This document shows positions 23,603-31,813 of a stretch of 64,000 nucleotides of DNA, in pieces. The stretch is taken from contig PBTY01000081.1 of NCBI GenBank assembly GCA_002729235.1, positions 1 through 64,000 on the forward strand, read 5' to 3'. The translations under genes and the position numbers were made by a program. Origin of the DNA: Rickettsiales bacterium. Lineage in GTDB: Bacteria; Bacteroidota; Bacteroidia; Cytophagales; Cyclobacteriaceae. The notes beneath the pieces are model-generated. The model made no database searches. It was not told the DNA's origin and saw only the letters and a program-made list of their open reading frames with translations. Numbering within the stretch: the stretch's first letter is position 1; each line of letters starts with the position of its first letter.

Positions 23603-23674
23603 GCACCAAGCCTGTACAAATCCGTTTCTTTGAATAATTGAATTTGTAAAACAATTTTAAAATAAGAAATATAC

Positions 23675-24007
23675 ATGTTTGGTCTATTCAAATCGAAACC
23701 CAAAGCGTATCAGAATGTGAACGTGGAGGAATTCAAATCCTTGAAAAAGCAATCTAAGACAGTAGTGCTGGATGTACGTACCCCACAAGAAAAGACTGAG
23801 GGAACAGTGCCAGGAGCACAACAAATCAATTTTTTCAATCCAAACTTTAAGACGCAAATAGCGAAGCTTGATAAGTCAAAGACCTATTTGGTGTATTGCA
23901 GAAGTGGTAATAGAAGCAAAAAGGCTTGTGCTGCCATGGGAAGTATGGGTTTCGAGAAAATCTATAATTTGTCTGGAGGAATCATGGCGTGGAATCGCGA
24001 TAACTAA
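23675..24007 (+). CDS. Single-domain cytoplasmic rhodanese
   Basis: This 110-residue rhodanese-like sulfurtransferase has the signature VVLDVRTPQE at the start and an active loop YCRSGNRS, with the catalytic Cys in a six-residue loop typical of GlpE/PspE. There is no signal peptide, so it acts in the cytoplasm. It would transfer sulfane sulfur between persulfides and acceptors such as cyanide, thiols or sulfite, complementing the persulfide dioxygenases nearby. It heads a three-gene operon (gaps of 12 and -1 bp) driven by the regulon element at 23589. Confidence 0.9.
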   Translation: MFGLFKSKPKAYQNVNVEEFKSLKKQSKTVVLDVRTPQEKTEGTVPGAQQINFFNPNFKTQIAKLDKSKTYLVYCRSGNRSKKACAAMGSMGFEKIYNLSGGIMAWNRDN

Positions 24008-24019
24008 AAGAACTGACAG

Positions 24020-24412
24020 ATGAAACTATTGAAATATGCATGGATTGCGGTAATTGCTGTTGCTTGCTCTTCTACAAGCTCTGAAGCACAGAATTACTCA
24101 AGAATTGACAATGCGAAACTTGAGGAGCTTATGAAAGATCCTGAGTTACAATTGGTGGATGTACGTACTCCAGAGGAAGTCGCTGCTGGATACATCAAAG
24201 GAGCAGAGCACATTGATATTTATGACTCGAAGTTTGTAGAGAAGATTAGCAAACTGGATAAAACCAAGCCAATAGCTGTCTACTGTGCGGTAGGTGGTAG
24301 AAGTGGTTCTGCAAGCAGAAAGCTGCAGGAATTAGGGTTTGAGAATATTTATGATTTGGCTGCTGGATATAGAGGCTGGGCCAGAGCAGGTAAACCAACC
24401 GTAAAAGACTAA
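24020..24412 (+). CDS. Exported rhodanese, likely lipoprotein
   Basis: This 130-residue rhodanese has an N-terminal export signal (KYAWIAVIAVACSS), with a lipobox-like VAVAC that suggests lipid anchoring. The domain has QLVDVRTPEE and an active loop YCAVGGRS carrying the catalytic Cys. It is probably the periplasmic counterpart of the cytoplasmic rhodanese encoded just upstream, handling sulfane sulfur formed by the membrane sulfur enzymes. Its stop codon overlaps the ATG of the next gene (TAATG). Confidence 0.88.
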   Translation: MKLLKYAWIAVIAVACSSTSSEAQNYSRIDNAKLEELMKDPELQLVDVRTPEEVAAGYIKGAEHIDIYDSKFVEKISKLDKTKPIAVYCAVGGRSGSASRKLQELGFENIYDLAAGYRGWARAGKPTVKD

Positions 24413-24654
24413 TGGCAAGCAAGACAGAAACTACTCCGGTAAGCACCAATCAGTTGCGATTTGCATTCATGATTTCGCTCACTTTGGGTTTAGCTCCTTT
24501 TTTTCCAGAGCCTCACATTCTCGGCAAAATTAAATGGGTATTAGGAGGAGCTGTGGGTATGCAGCCTATGGATTGGTTTGATCTGGTCCTGCATGGTAGC
24601 CCCTGGGTTTATTTGATTATTCAGATCATTTTATATATCAAAAGGCGCTTCTAG
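24412..24654 (+). CDS. Small membrane protein in the rhodanese operon
   Basis: This 80-residue protein has two hydrophobic helices (~15-30 and ~58-76). Conserved-looking PEPHILGKIKWVLGG and MDWFDLVLHGSPW segments lie between them. I do not recognise a function. It is translationally coupled to the exported rhodanese gene by a one-base stop/start overlap, so it is probably made with it and may sit near it in the inner membrane. The stop codon is within the stem of a bidirectional terminator. Confidence 0.75.
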   Translation: MASKTETTPVSTNQLRFAFMISLTLGLAPFFPEPHILGKIKWVLGGAVGMQPMDWFDLVLHGSPWVYLIIQIILYIKRRF

Positions 24655-24668
24655 GAGCGCTTTTTTTA
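24642..24668. terminator. Bidirectional intrinsic terminator
   Basis: GCGCT/AGCGC core with A-rich left and T-rich right flanks. It serves the rhodanese operon and the convergent gene at 24666-25259. Confidence 0.8.
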
Positions 24669-25259
24669 GATATCCACTATTTGGTAGTTCGTAGCGATAT
24701 AAATACTATAGATCAGCGCCACGGTAATCATCAATTCCAGCACCCATTTTTTGGTGGACACAATCACCAAGACTGTTCCAAGTACAAAGAGAGATTGTAC
24801 GATGACGGCATGAAATATAATTTCAAACTCCCAGCTCATGAAGTGCGCATTCATGATGTCAAGCCACGTGAGGTAATTGATTAAACTTACCGTAATGGCA
24901 TAGACCAAAATAGGCAAGAAGATCTTTTTGCGATTGGTTAATAGATAATGCTCAAAGTCATACTCAGACTTGGGAGGTGTGATCTGATGGCCAATCACGT
25001 AAAAGCACGATGGGATAAGTAGGTTGAAGAAAATGAACTCAATAGGAGTAGAAACATAGTTAAGATCCAAAGCCCTTAAACCGTGCACGTACCACTGCAC
25101 ACAGAATAGAAGTCCTGCGACAATTAGCGCGAGGTGAGCCCAGTAGAACTTGATTTTTTCGTATTCCCGAATCATTCGATTGATGAGCATAAGTACCTCT
25201 GCTACTGCCAGACCATAGATTATTGCCTGAAATACATTGAAAAATTCAAGTTTACTCAT
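24666..25259 (-). CDS. Polytopic membrane protein of unknown function
   Basis: This 197-residue protein has about six membrane helices spread along its length and short polar loops, the longest around residues 95-110. No motif I can link to a transporter or enzyme family is visible. It is transcribed towards the rhodanese operon and ends at their shared terminator. The upstream side (25260-25425) separates it from the divergent TauE/SafE gene. A sulfur role is possible by position only. Confidence 0.65.
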   Translation of the reverse strand: MSKLEFFNVFQAIIYGLAVAEVLMLINRMIREYEKIKFYWAHLALIVAGLLFCVQWYVHGLRALDLNYVSTPIEFIFFNLLIPSCFYVIGHQITPPKSEYDFEHYLLTNRKKIFLPILVYAITVSLINYLTWLDIMNAHFMSWEFEIIFHAVIVQSLFVLGTVLVIVSTKKWVLELMITVALIYSIYIATNYQIVDI

Positions 25260-25425
25260 GGAGTAAAAATGTAAAAGAATTTGGTGTTTGGCAAAATGAA
25301 TATCGGGGTGGGTTATTTACTGACATGACATAAATCTTATGCTTACCCTACAAGGGGACTATGTCGATGGTAAGATTGTAGTTAATTTACCAATGGAAGA
25401 TAGCAGTAATTAACTATCATGATCT

Positions 25426-26169
25426 ATGAAGAATATCAGTTACATTTTTCTTCTATTGGCGATGATCGCCGAGATCATCGGAACCATAGGGGGATTTGGT
25501 TCATCAGTATTCTTTGTCCCAGTTGCCAACTTTTATTTTGATTTTCAATCCGTACTCGGCATCACGGCGATCTATCACCTTTCGAGTAATCTCAGTAAGA
25601 TCTTACTTTTCAAAAATGGTATTGACAAAACCTTACTGATCAACATCGGAGTGCCAAGTGTGGTTTTTGTGGTGATTGGCGGGCTACTAACTCGCTATGT
25701 CAATAATGTTTACCTCGAAATTATTTTAGGAGTTTTCCTAATTGTCCTCAGTATTGTTTTCTTAGTTAATCGATCTCTTGTAATTGATCCCAATAGAAAG
25801 AATGCACTCATTGGAGGAGGCTTGTCTGGGTTCTCCGCTGGATTGCTTGGCACTGGAGGAGCTATTCGCGGCTTGACGATGGCGGCATTCAACCTGGAGA
25901 AGAGCGTGTTCATCGCCACCTCAGCATTCATTGATTTCCTAATCGATTTTTCGAGAACTATCGTCTATTTCTTCAATGGGTATGTCCACCAACATGATTT
26001 CATCTACATACCGTTCCTTTTTGTCATCGGATTTGTTGGTACCAGCATTGGTAAGAAAGTACTTCAATACATCCCTCAGGATAAATTCAAGAGACTATCA
26101 CTCACCTTGATTCTTCTGATTGGGCTGGTGACCATTGTGAATGTGGTCCTGAAATTTGCAGTGGATTAA
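25426..26169 (+). CDS. TauE/SafE (TSUP) family sulfite/sulfur anion exporter
   Basis: This 247-residue membrane protein has eight hydrophobic helices. The two TSUP half-repeats each carry the family glycine motif (TIGGFGSSVFFVPV near residue 20 and LGTGGAIRGLTMAA near 145). TSUP proteins export sulfite, sulfoacetate or similar anions. At the end of the sulfur region it would remove sulfite made by persulfide dioxygenases. No GTAAC-N4-GTTAC element is found upstream, so its control may differ. Its stop codon overlaps that of the convergent VOC gene. Confidence 0.85.
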   Translation: MKNISYIFLLLAMIAEIIGTIGGFGSSVFFVPVANFYFDFQSVLGITAIYHLSSNLSKILLFKNGIDKTLLINIGVPSVVFVVIGGLLTRYVNNVYLEIILGVFLIVLSIVFLVNRSLVIDPNRKNALIGGGLSGFSAGLLGTGGAIRGLTMAAFNLEKSVFIATSAFIDFLIDFSRTIVYFFNGYVHQHDFIYIPFLFVIGFVGTSIGKKVLQYIPQDKFKRLSLTLILLIGLVTIVNVVLKFAVD

Positions 26170-26543
26170 TGAGTTAGGCTTACGTAGCACTTGTTAAAAT
26201 CAGCAGCTACAGAGGTATCACCAATGACCCATTTGGTTCCATCCGGATCAATCAAGCCGATGTGGTTTTCGATCACTTCACAATTGCCTTGAAAATTGAC
26301 AATAGATCTGAAACGACTCATTCTTCTACCAATTGCCTCTAATTCCATCTTATCCAGTACTTCCAAATGAATGGTTCGCTCTTCATTCTCCATGGTATGT
26401 GACTCACTGATTTCCAGATGAAACGAAGGGAGATGAAACTGAATGTAGAATGGTGTAATTACCTGGGGCATTTTGTTAAAAAGCGATCGGTAAAAGACCA
26501 AACTATTGCTGAGGTTAGTGCTGTTTATTTTATGTAGAGTCAT
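26166..26543 (-). CDS. VOC superfamily (glyoxalase/ArsI-like) protein
   Basis: This 125-residue protein has the paired beta-alpha-beta-beta-beta modules of the vicinal oxygen chelate fold. Module one begins LHKINSTNLSNSLVFYRSLF and ends with FHLEISE. Module two includes IHLEVLDKMELEAIGRRM and LIDPDGTKWVIGD. The pattern is closest to the CadI/ArsI-type group, but the expected Cys residues of ArsI are not clear, so the substrate is unknown. Convergent with the exporter gene, overlapping stop to stop. Confidence 0.7.
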   Translation of the reverse strand: MTLHKINSTNLSNSLVFYRSLFNKMPQVITPFYIQFHLPSFHLEISESHTMENEERTIHLEVLDKMELEAIGRRMSRFRSIVNFQGNCEVIENHIGLIDPDGTKWVIGDTSVAADFNKCYVSLTH

Positions 26544-26834
26544 GGCGAGTGAAATTCTATACAGTCAGTACGCTACTTTTATTTAAATGTTGTACTTATT
26601 TCAGAATATTTTTTGTTTTCAGGGGTCTCTAAGGTTGCTTGGCAGCAGATTCTATGGTTTTGGTAGGTGTCGAGGACTCTGACAATTGATTGAAATTGGA
26701 TTAAGTCCCAGAAAAACATAGTTTTAACTTTTAATCATTTCTTAGAAGTTCTGAAATCACCAATTACCTCCATCGTTGTTCTTCCTTTTGTTAATCGAAG
26801 TGCTGACCAGGCCAACGAATACTTCTGCGATGGT

Positions 26835-28535
26835 ATGACCGAGGAGATCATCACGGCTTTGGCCAGTGTGGATCAATTGAAAGTTATTTCCAGAACATCC
26901 AGTTTCTTCTTCAAGGGACAGAATATTCCCATTTCTGAAATCGCCAGTCAGCTAGATGTTAGTGTCGTGTTGGAAGGTAGTGTACGAATAGGTGGGGATA
27001 CCCTACGTGTTTCTGCTCAGCTAATCAATGTAGAAGATGATTCTCATTTTTGGTCAGAATCATGGGACCGCAAAATGGATAATTTGTTTGAGGTGCAGGA
27101 TGAGATCAGTGTGTTGATCGCTGAAAAACTCCGTGAACATGTTGGACATATGAATATATCAGATCATTTGGTTAAGAGTCCAACCAAAAACCTGGATGCC
27201 TACGAGCATTATTTGAAGGGTCGGTTTCACTTGAACAAATGGAATCCAGAAGATATCAATAAAGCTATTGATCAATTTGAATTGGCGCTTAAGCAAGATA
27301 ATCAACTCATTGAAGCACATCTGGGACTAGCTGATGGTTATAGTTTTCTGGCAGTGGCAGGTTTTGCACCTCGTGAAGCTTCCTGGTTGAAGGCTATGGA
27401 GTCCATGAATGTAGCCAGGGAACTAGATTCAGAACATGCAGGATTGAACTACATGTTGGCCAATCAGGCTTTTTTTACAGAAGCCAACTATTCTGAAGCG
27501 ATGGTTTATGCCTTAAAATCAGTAAAAAGTCGACCCAATTATCCAGAGGCACAGCAATACTTATCATTTTTGTTTGGGATCAGAGGCGATATGGAGAAGT
27601 CCAAAGAACACCTCATGTTTGCCAAATCGATTGATCCACTCAATCCAGAAACGCGATTCTACGAAGCATATTATTTGTACAGAACGAGGGAGTTTGAACA
27701 GGCCAAATCGATTCTGGTTGGTTTGCTGAATCAGAATGATAAGAATTTGCCAGCCTTGTTTGTTTATTTATACATCGCGATAAAGACCGGTGCTTATTCA
27801 GAAGCAAAAGAGAAATTAGGACAAATCCCTGATCAATTGATGGCGCCTGATGAACGACTTGGAATCGCATGTTTGATTGCTCAGGCTTCTGGTGATCCTG
27901 ATGAAACATCTTTGCAGAAGCTTCAGGAATATGGTGAAGATCCATCGGCTCATAGGGCGCATTCCTACTTGTTTTTGAATTACGTCGAACGTAATGATTA
28001 TGATGCGGCATTCGATATACTGGATAAAGTATTCTCTTCCAAATCATCCGTTTTGCTCCTGACTTTTACAGATCCTTTAGCAGACATGATAAGGCAGGAT
28101 AAGAGATGGCAGGACTATCATCAGAAGATTTATGCCATACAGACCAGAGTGAACGAGCCTGTGAATAAGGTGCCTTCAGTTCCCGATGAACAAGTAGGGA
28201 AGGAGTTCCTGGAGCGACTTCAATCTTTTATGGAGAAAGAAAAGCCATACTTAGACCCGACATTAAGCCTTCGGTCATTGGCTGAACAAATTGAGGTTCA
28301 TCCCAATCAATTGTCATGGTTGATTAATGAATTTGTAGGGCAGAACTTCAATGAATACATCAATAGAAAACGAGTGGAGCATTTCAAACAATTGGTGGTA
28401 GATCCATCCAATTCTCATATTTCGTTGGTAGGGTTGGGGTTTGAAAGTGGCTTCAATTCTAAGACGGTTTTCAACACGGCATTCAAGAAAATCACTGGTT
28501 TGACCCCTAAGGCTTATCAAAAAAGCCAATCATAG
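26835..28535 (+). CDS. FlgO-like/TPR protein with C-terminal AraC-type HTH
   Basis: The first ATG gives 566 residues, but conserved coding sequence continues upstream. In frame from ~26751 it reads LKSPITSIVVLPFVNRS, the usual beginning of this domain (IAVLPFxNxS). The open frame reaches a stop at 26691 with no ATG, GTG or TTG. The true start must therefore be rare (CTG at 26751 or ATT at 26700) or the 5' end is truncated. Order: FlgO/TolB-like N-domain (to ~110), TPR repeats (~130-390), AraC HTH (~470-566). Such proteins are transcription regulators in Bacteroidota with no known ligand. A palindromic element downstream may be its target. Confidence 0.8.
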   Translation: MTEEIITALASVDQLKVISRTSSFFFKGQNIPISEIASQLDVSVVLEGSVRIGGDTLRVSAQLINVEDDSHFWSESWDRKMDNLFEVQDEISVLIAEKLREHVGHMNISDHLVKSPTKNLDAYEHYLKGRFHLNKWNPEDINKAIDQFELALKQDNQLIEAHLGLADGYSFLAVAGFAPREASWLKAMESMNVARELDSEHAGLNYMLANQAFFTEANYSEAMVYALKSVKSRPNYPEAQQYLSFLFGIRGDMEKSKEHLMFAKSIDPLNPETRFYEAYYLYRTREFEQAKSILVGLLNQNDKNLPALFVYLYIAIKTGAYSEAKEKLGQIPDQLMAPDERLGIACLIAQASGDPDETSLQKLQEYGEDPSAHRAHSYLFLNYVERNDYDAAFDILDKVFSSKSSVLLLTFTDPLADMIRQDKRWQDYHQKIYAIQTRVNEPVNKVPSVPDEQVGKEFLERLQSFMEKEKPYLDPTLSLRSLAEQIEVHPNQLSWLINEFVGQNFNEYINRKRVEHFKQLVVDPSNSHISLVGLGFESGFNSKTVFNTAFKKITGLTPKAYQKSQS

Positions 28536-28544
28536 TATTCAAAT

Positions 28545-28589
28545 AAGTTCGGATTTATAATTCCGAACTTCATGGATGGTAATCCGAAC
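28545..28589. promoter_or_regulatory. Inverted repeat AAGTTCGGA-N8-TCCGAACTT plus a third half-site
   Basis: Perfect 9-bp arms at 28545-28553 and 28562-28570, with another AATCCGAAC at ~28581-28589. A -7-like TCACTTTG (28611-28618) follows. This is a likely operator of the downstream dehydrogenase operon. Confidence 0.55.
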
Positions 28590-28642
28590 ATTTAGGCGAT
28601 TGCATTTCATTCACTTTGTCATGAATCTAAAATCAAAAACTC

Positions 28643-29635
28643 ATGACTACTAAAACAATGAAAGCAATTACAGCCACAGGATATGGATCTCCTGAGGTGT
28701 TTCAATTCACTTCAACTGCAACTCGTCCTGAACCTAAGAGGGATGAAGTTTTGGTAAAGGTGATGGTTTCTTCTGCAACTACAGCAGACACCATGATGCG
28801 AACTGGTAAACCCTACATTGGTAGATTGTTTACAGGGGTCACAAAACCCAAGTATGCCATTCCTGGAACTGGATTTGCTGGTATTGTTGAGGAAGTTGGC
28901 TCTGAAGTAACCTCTTTTAAGGTTGGAGATCGTGTTTTTGGTGAGAGTAAATTAGGCTTTAGTGCCAACGCCGAGTATCTATCCATTCCTCAAACTGGAG
29001 TAATGCTCCACATGCCGGACAGCATGGATTTTTCCGAAGCAGCCAGTTTTGCTGATGGTCATCTTACATCTTATAACTTTTTGCGAGCAATTGCTCAAGT
29101 GAAGCCTGGTCAAAAAATATTGATTAATGGAGCTTCTGGATCACTGGGTACTGCTGCCATTCAAATAGCTAAGTACTTCGGAGCTGAAGTAACCGCAGTT
29201 TGTAGTGGTAAAAATATTGGTTTGGTCAAATCTCTGGGAGCTGATCACGTGGTTAATTACCAGGAAGTAGATTTTACTACCTCTTCTCAGCAGTATGACT
29301 TCATTTACGATACTGTGGGTAAGAGCTCTTTCAAGGCGTGCAAATCCATATTAACTTCTTCAGGTACGTATTTGTCGCCCGTTTTAGGGTTTGGGCTGCT
29401 GATGGACATGCTGAAAACTTCGTTCTCAGGATCACAAAAAGCAAAATTTGAAGCAACAGGTGCAAATAGTGCTGAAGTGCTTCGTCCGATGCTTCAAGAG
29501 GTATTAACCATCTTTCAAGAGGGTAAACTCAAAACGGTAATCGATCGTCAGTTTCCATTGGAAAAACTAGCTGATGCACATCGATACATCGATTCTGGTC
29601 GCAAAAGAGGAAACGTAATCATCGTTCACGCTTAA
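28643..29635 (+). CDS. MDR-family NAD(P)-dependent alcohol dehydrogenase / quinone reductase
   Basis: This 330-residue medium-chain reductase has an N-terminal GroES-like domain (~10-130) with GTGFAGIVEEVGSEV and GDRVFGE, then a Rossmann domain whose dinucleotide loop is INGASGSLGTAAIQIAK. The catalytic and structural zinc cysteines of alcohol dehydrogenases are absent, so it is more likely a zinc-free quinone or enone reductase. It heads an apparent operon with a DUF4386 gene (10-bp gap) and an amidohydrolase gene. A palindromic element and the gene of an AraC-type regulator lie just upstream. Confidence 0.85.
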   Translation: MTTKTMKAITATGYGSPEVFQFTSTATRPEPKRDEVLVKVMVSSATTADTMMRTGKPYIGRLFTGVTKPKYAIPGTGFAGIVEEVGSEVTSFKVGDRVFGESKLGFSANAEYLSIPQTGVMLHMPDSMDFSEAASFADGHLTSYNFLRAIAQVKPGQKILINGASGSLGTAAIQIAKYFGAEVTAVCSGKNIGLVKSLGADHVVNYQEVDFTTSSQQYDFIYDTVGKSSFKACKSILTSSGTYLSPVLGFGLLMDMLKTSFSGSQKAKFEATGANSAEVLRPMLQEVLTIFQEGKLKTVIDRQFPLEKLADAHRYIDSGRKRGNVIIVHA

Positions 29636-29645
29636 TTCTACTCTC

Positions 29646-30308
29646 ATGACACTAACCAACAGAAAATACGCTCTTATTGCAGGGATAGCTTTGATGCTGA
29701 TGGCAATGGCAGCTGGATATGCTTACGGATTTGTCTATAGTAGCATTGTAGTGAGCGACGATACTCAGCAAACGCTTCTTAATCTTCAAAAGGAACCTTC
29801 TCTTTTTCGAAATGGAATCATTGCTTGGGTGTGGATTTTTGTCCTTGATTTGATTGTGGCCTGGTCGTTGTACAAATTTTTTCTGGATACCAATCAGGGA
29901 CTTTCCATGCTGACAGCAATTGCCCGAACTGTTTACACCATATTTTTAGGAGTTGGGGTTCTGCAATTGGTAAAAGTGATGGTGTTATTGCCAGCGGGGG
30001 ATCCAAAGGAAATAATGATGGCACTACAGTCCTTCGAGGTGATCTGGTCTCTTGGATTGATCATTTTTGGAGTACATCTGATCAGTCTGGGTAAATTGGT
30101 TTTAACGACTGATTTTGTTGCAAATATCTTTGGCTGGTTGCTTTTATTTTCAGGATTGTGCTACTTGGGGATTCATTCGGCCAAAGCACTTCTGCCCTCT
30201 ATGGAAGAGATCATCAACCGGGTAGAAATGATATTGAGCTTGCCAATGGCTATAGGTGAATTAGGTTTTGGAATATGGCTCCTGGTGAAAGGTGGCAAAA
30301 CGAAATAA
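29646..30308 (+). CDS. DUF4386 family membrane protein
   Basis: This 220-residue protein has six hydrophobic helices and a pattern typical of DUF4386 (NRKYALIAGIALMLMAMAAGY at the start, then a periplasmic loop, then LFRNGIIAWVWIFVLDLIVAW). The function of the family is unknown. It is located between a dehydrogenase and an amidohydrolase gene with gaps of 10 and 5 bp, so it is presumably co-expressed with them and may act on or transport the same compound. Confidence 0.8.
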   Translation: MTLTNRKYALIAGIALMLMAMAAGYAYGFVYSSIVVSDDTQQTLLNLQKEPSLFRNGIIAWVWIFVLDLIVAWSLYKFFLDTNQGLSMLTAIARTVYTIFLGVGVLQLVKVMVLLPAGDPKEIMMALQSFEVIWSLGLIIFGVHLISLGKLVLTTDFVANIFGWLLLFSGLCYLGIHSAKALLPSMEEIINRVEMILSLPMAIGELGFGIWLLVKGGKTK

Positions 30309-30313
30309 ACGAC

Positions 30314-31744
30314 ATGAAACTACTCAAATACATTGGATTAGGATTTATAGCTATTGTCTTACTAATAGTAGCCACACTAGGAGTCCTTTTACTCATAGAT
30401 AATCAGTCTACAGCCTATCTGAATGTAGATAACCTGCCTTCCCAGCGGAAAAGCTATCTCATCGAACATGTGAATGTGATTCCTATGAGCTCAGATACCG
30501 TTTTGATGGACCATTCAGTAAAGGTGGTGGATGGTGTGATCGTAGAGATCGGAACTGACTTAAAAGGCGGAGAGTTGGATGTAATTGATGGAAAAGGTCA
30601 ATACCTGTCACCTGGATTGATAGACATGCATGTACATGTGTGGGATGAGTATGAGTTGGGCCTGTACCTGGCCAATGGCGTAACAGCGGTTCGTAACCTG
30701 TGGGGGCAACCCATGCACTTGCGAATGAAAGAAGCAATCAATAATGGTGAAATAGTTGCGCCAGCTTTCTATACTTCAGGTCCGAAGCTTACAGGTCCAG
30801 AGTTTATAGGAGACGATAACTTGCAATTATTTGAACCGGAGGCAGCCAAAGCGAAAATCAAGGAATATCATGAGCGTGGATATGACTTGATTAAAACCTA
30901 TTATGGTTTGACACCAGAAATCTATGATGCCGTAGTGGAACAATGCAAACTGGTTGGAATGGATATAGCAGCTCATCCTAGTCAGAAGGTGGCCTATAGC
31001 TATCATTTTCAGTCACCAATCAAAACCATCGAACATGCTGAGGATATCGTGCAATTAGCACTGGATTATCAATTGGACAGTGCTAGATTAGAAGAGGTTG
31101 TTGATCTGTATGCGTCCCATCCAGAGACTGCTTTGTGTCCGACATTGGTAGTCTATTACAATATTTATCGTTTACTGACAGAACAGGGAGTCTTGAATAC
31201 CAATGAAATGGACGGCATCAATCCATTGATTCGGATGACGGATAGTCCGGCTCAATTGGATCGTTGGCAGGGTACCAAAGCACATGACTCTACTATTGTG
31301 GGAAGAATATTGGCTCAGCACAACTTTCAGGTAATGGCTGTGAAAAAACTACATGAGGCTGGTGCGACGATCGTTTGTGGAACAGATGCTGGAATAGGAG
31401 TGACTCCTGCTGGTTATTCGATACACCAGGAACTTCAATTCTACAAAGAAGCAGGAATGACTGATTATGAAGCGTTGAAAACGGCCACGGTAAATGCTTC
31501 AGGTATTCATAGATTCCTGGCTGATAAGGGTTCTGTTGAGGTGGGAAAAGTGGCTAGTTTCAATCTAACATCTGGTAATCCATTGCAAGATATTTCCACG
31601 TTGAAACGACCGAATAAGGCAATTGTTAATGGATTGATCTTAGATCGAGATCAGTTGGATGAGTATGAGTCTCGAGCTAAAGAGCGATCCAATTTGATTG
31701 TCTCAGGAATGCGTTATCTAGAAAATCTGATGGTTGAAAAATAG
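30314..31744 (+). CDS. Membrane-anchored amidohydrolase family protein
   Basis: This 476-residue protein has an N-terminal membrane anchor or signal (~6-28) and an amidohydrolase TIM barrel. Metal ligands include HVH in LIDMHVHVWDE, a His in IAAHPSQ, a His in IEHAED, and the Asp in CGTDAGIGVTP. It resembles imidazolonepropionase/prolidase-like hydrolases that act on amide or cyclic substrates outside the cytoplasm. The ATG at 30314 lies 5 bp after the preceding stop codon and places the hydrophobic anchor at the N-terminus; a longer frame from 30275 overlaps the upstream gene and is not preferred. The substrate is unknown. Confidence 0.85.
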   Translation: MKLLKYIGLGFIAIVLLIVATLGVLLLIDNQSTAYLNVDNLPSQRKSYLIEHVNVIPMSSDTVLMDHSVKVVDGVIVEIGTDLKGGELDVIDGKGQYLSPGLIDMHVHVWDEYELGLYLANGVTAVRNLWGQPMHLRMKEAINNGEIVAPAFYTSGPKLTGPEFIGDDNLQLFEPEAAKAKIKEYHERGYDLIKTYYGLTPEIYDAVVEQCKLVGMDIAAHPSQKVAYSYHFQSPIKTIEHAEDIVQLALDYQLDSARLEEVVDLYASHPETALCPTLVVYYNIYRLLTEQGVLNTNEMDGINPLIRMTDSPAQLDRWQGTKAHDSTIVGRILAQHNFQVMAVKKLHEAGATIVCGTDAGIGVTPAGYSIHQELQFYKEAGMTDYEALKTATVNASGIHRFLADKGSVEVGKVASFNLTSGNPLQDISTLKRPNKAIVNGLILDRDQLDEYESRAKERSNLIVSGMRYLENLMVEK

Positions 31745-31813
31745 CATATGGTCATTGTGACTGAAAGGTTGTTATTTTTCTGGTAAAAGACCTATCTTGT
31801 ATCAAACCCTGAA

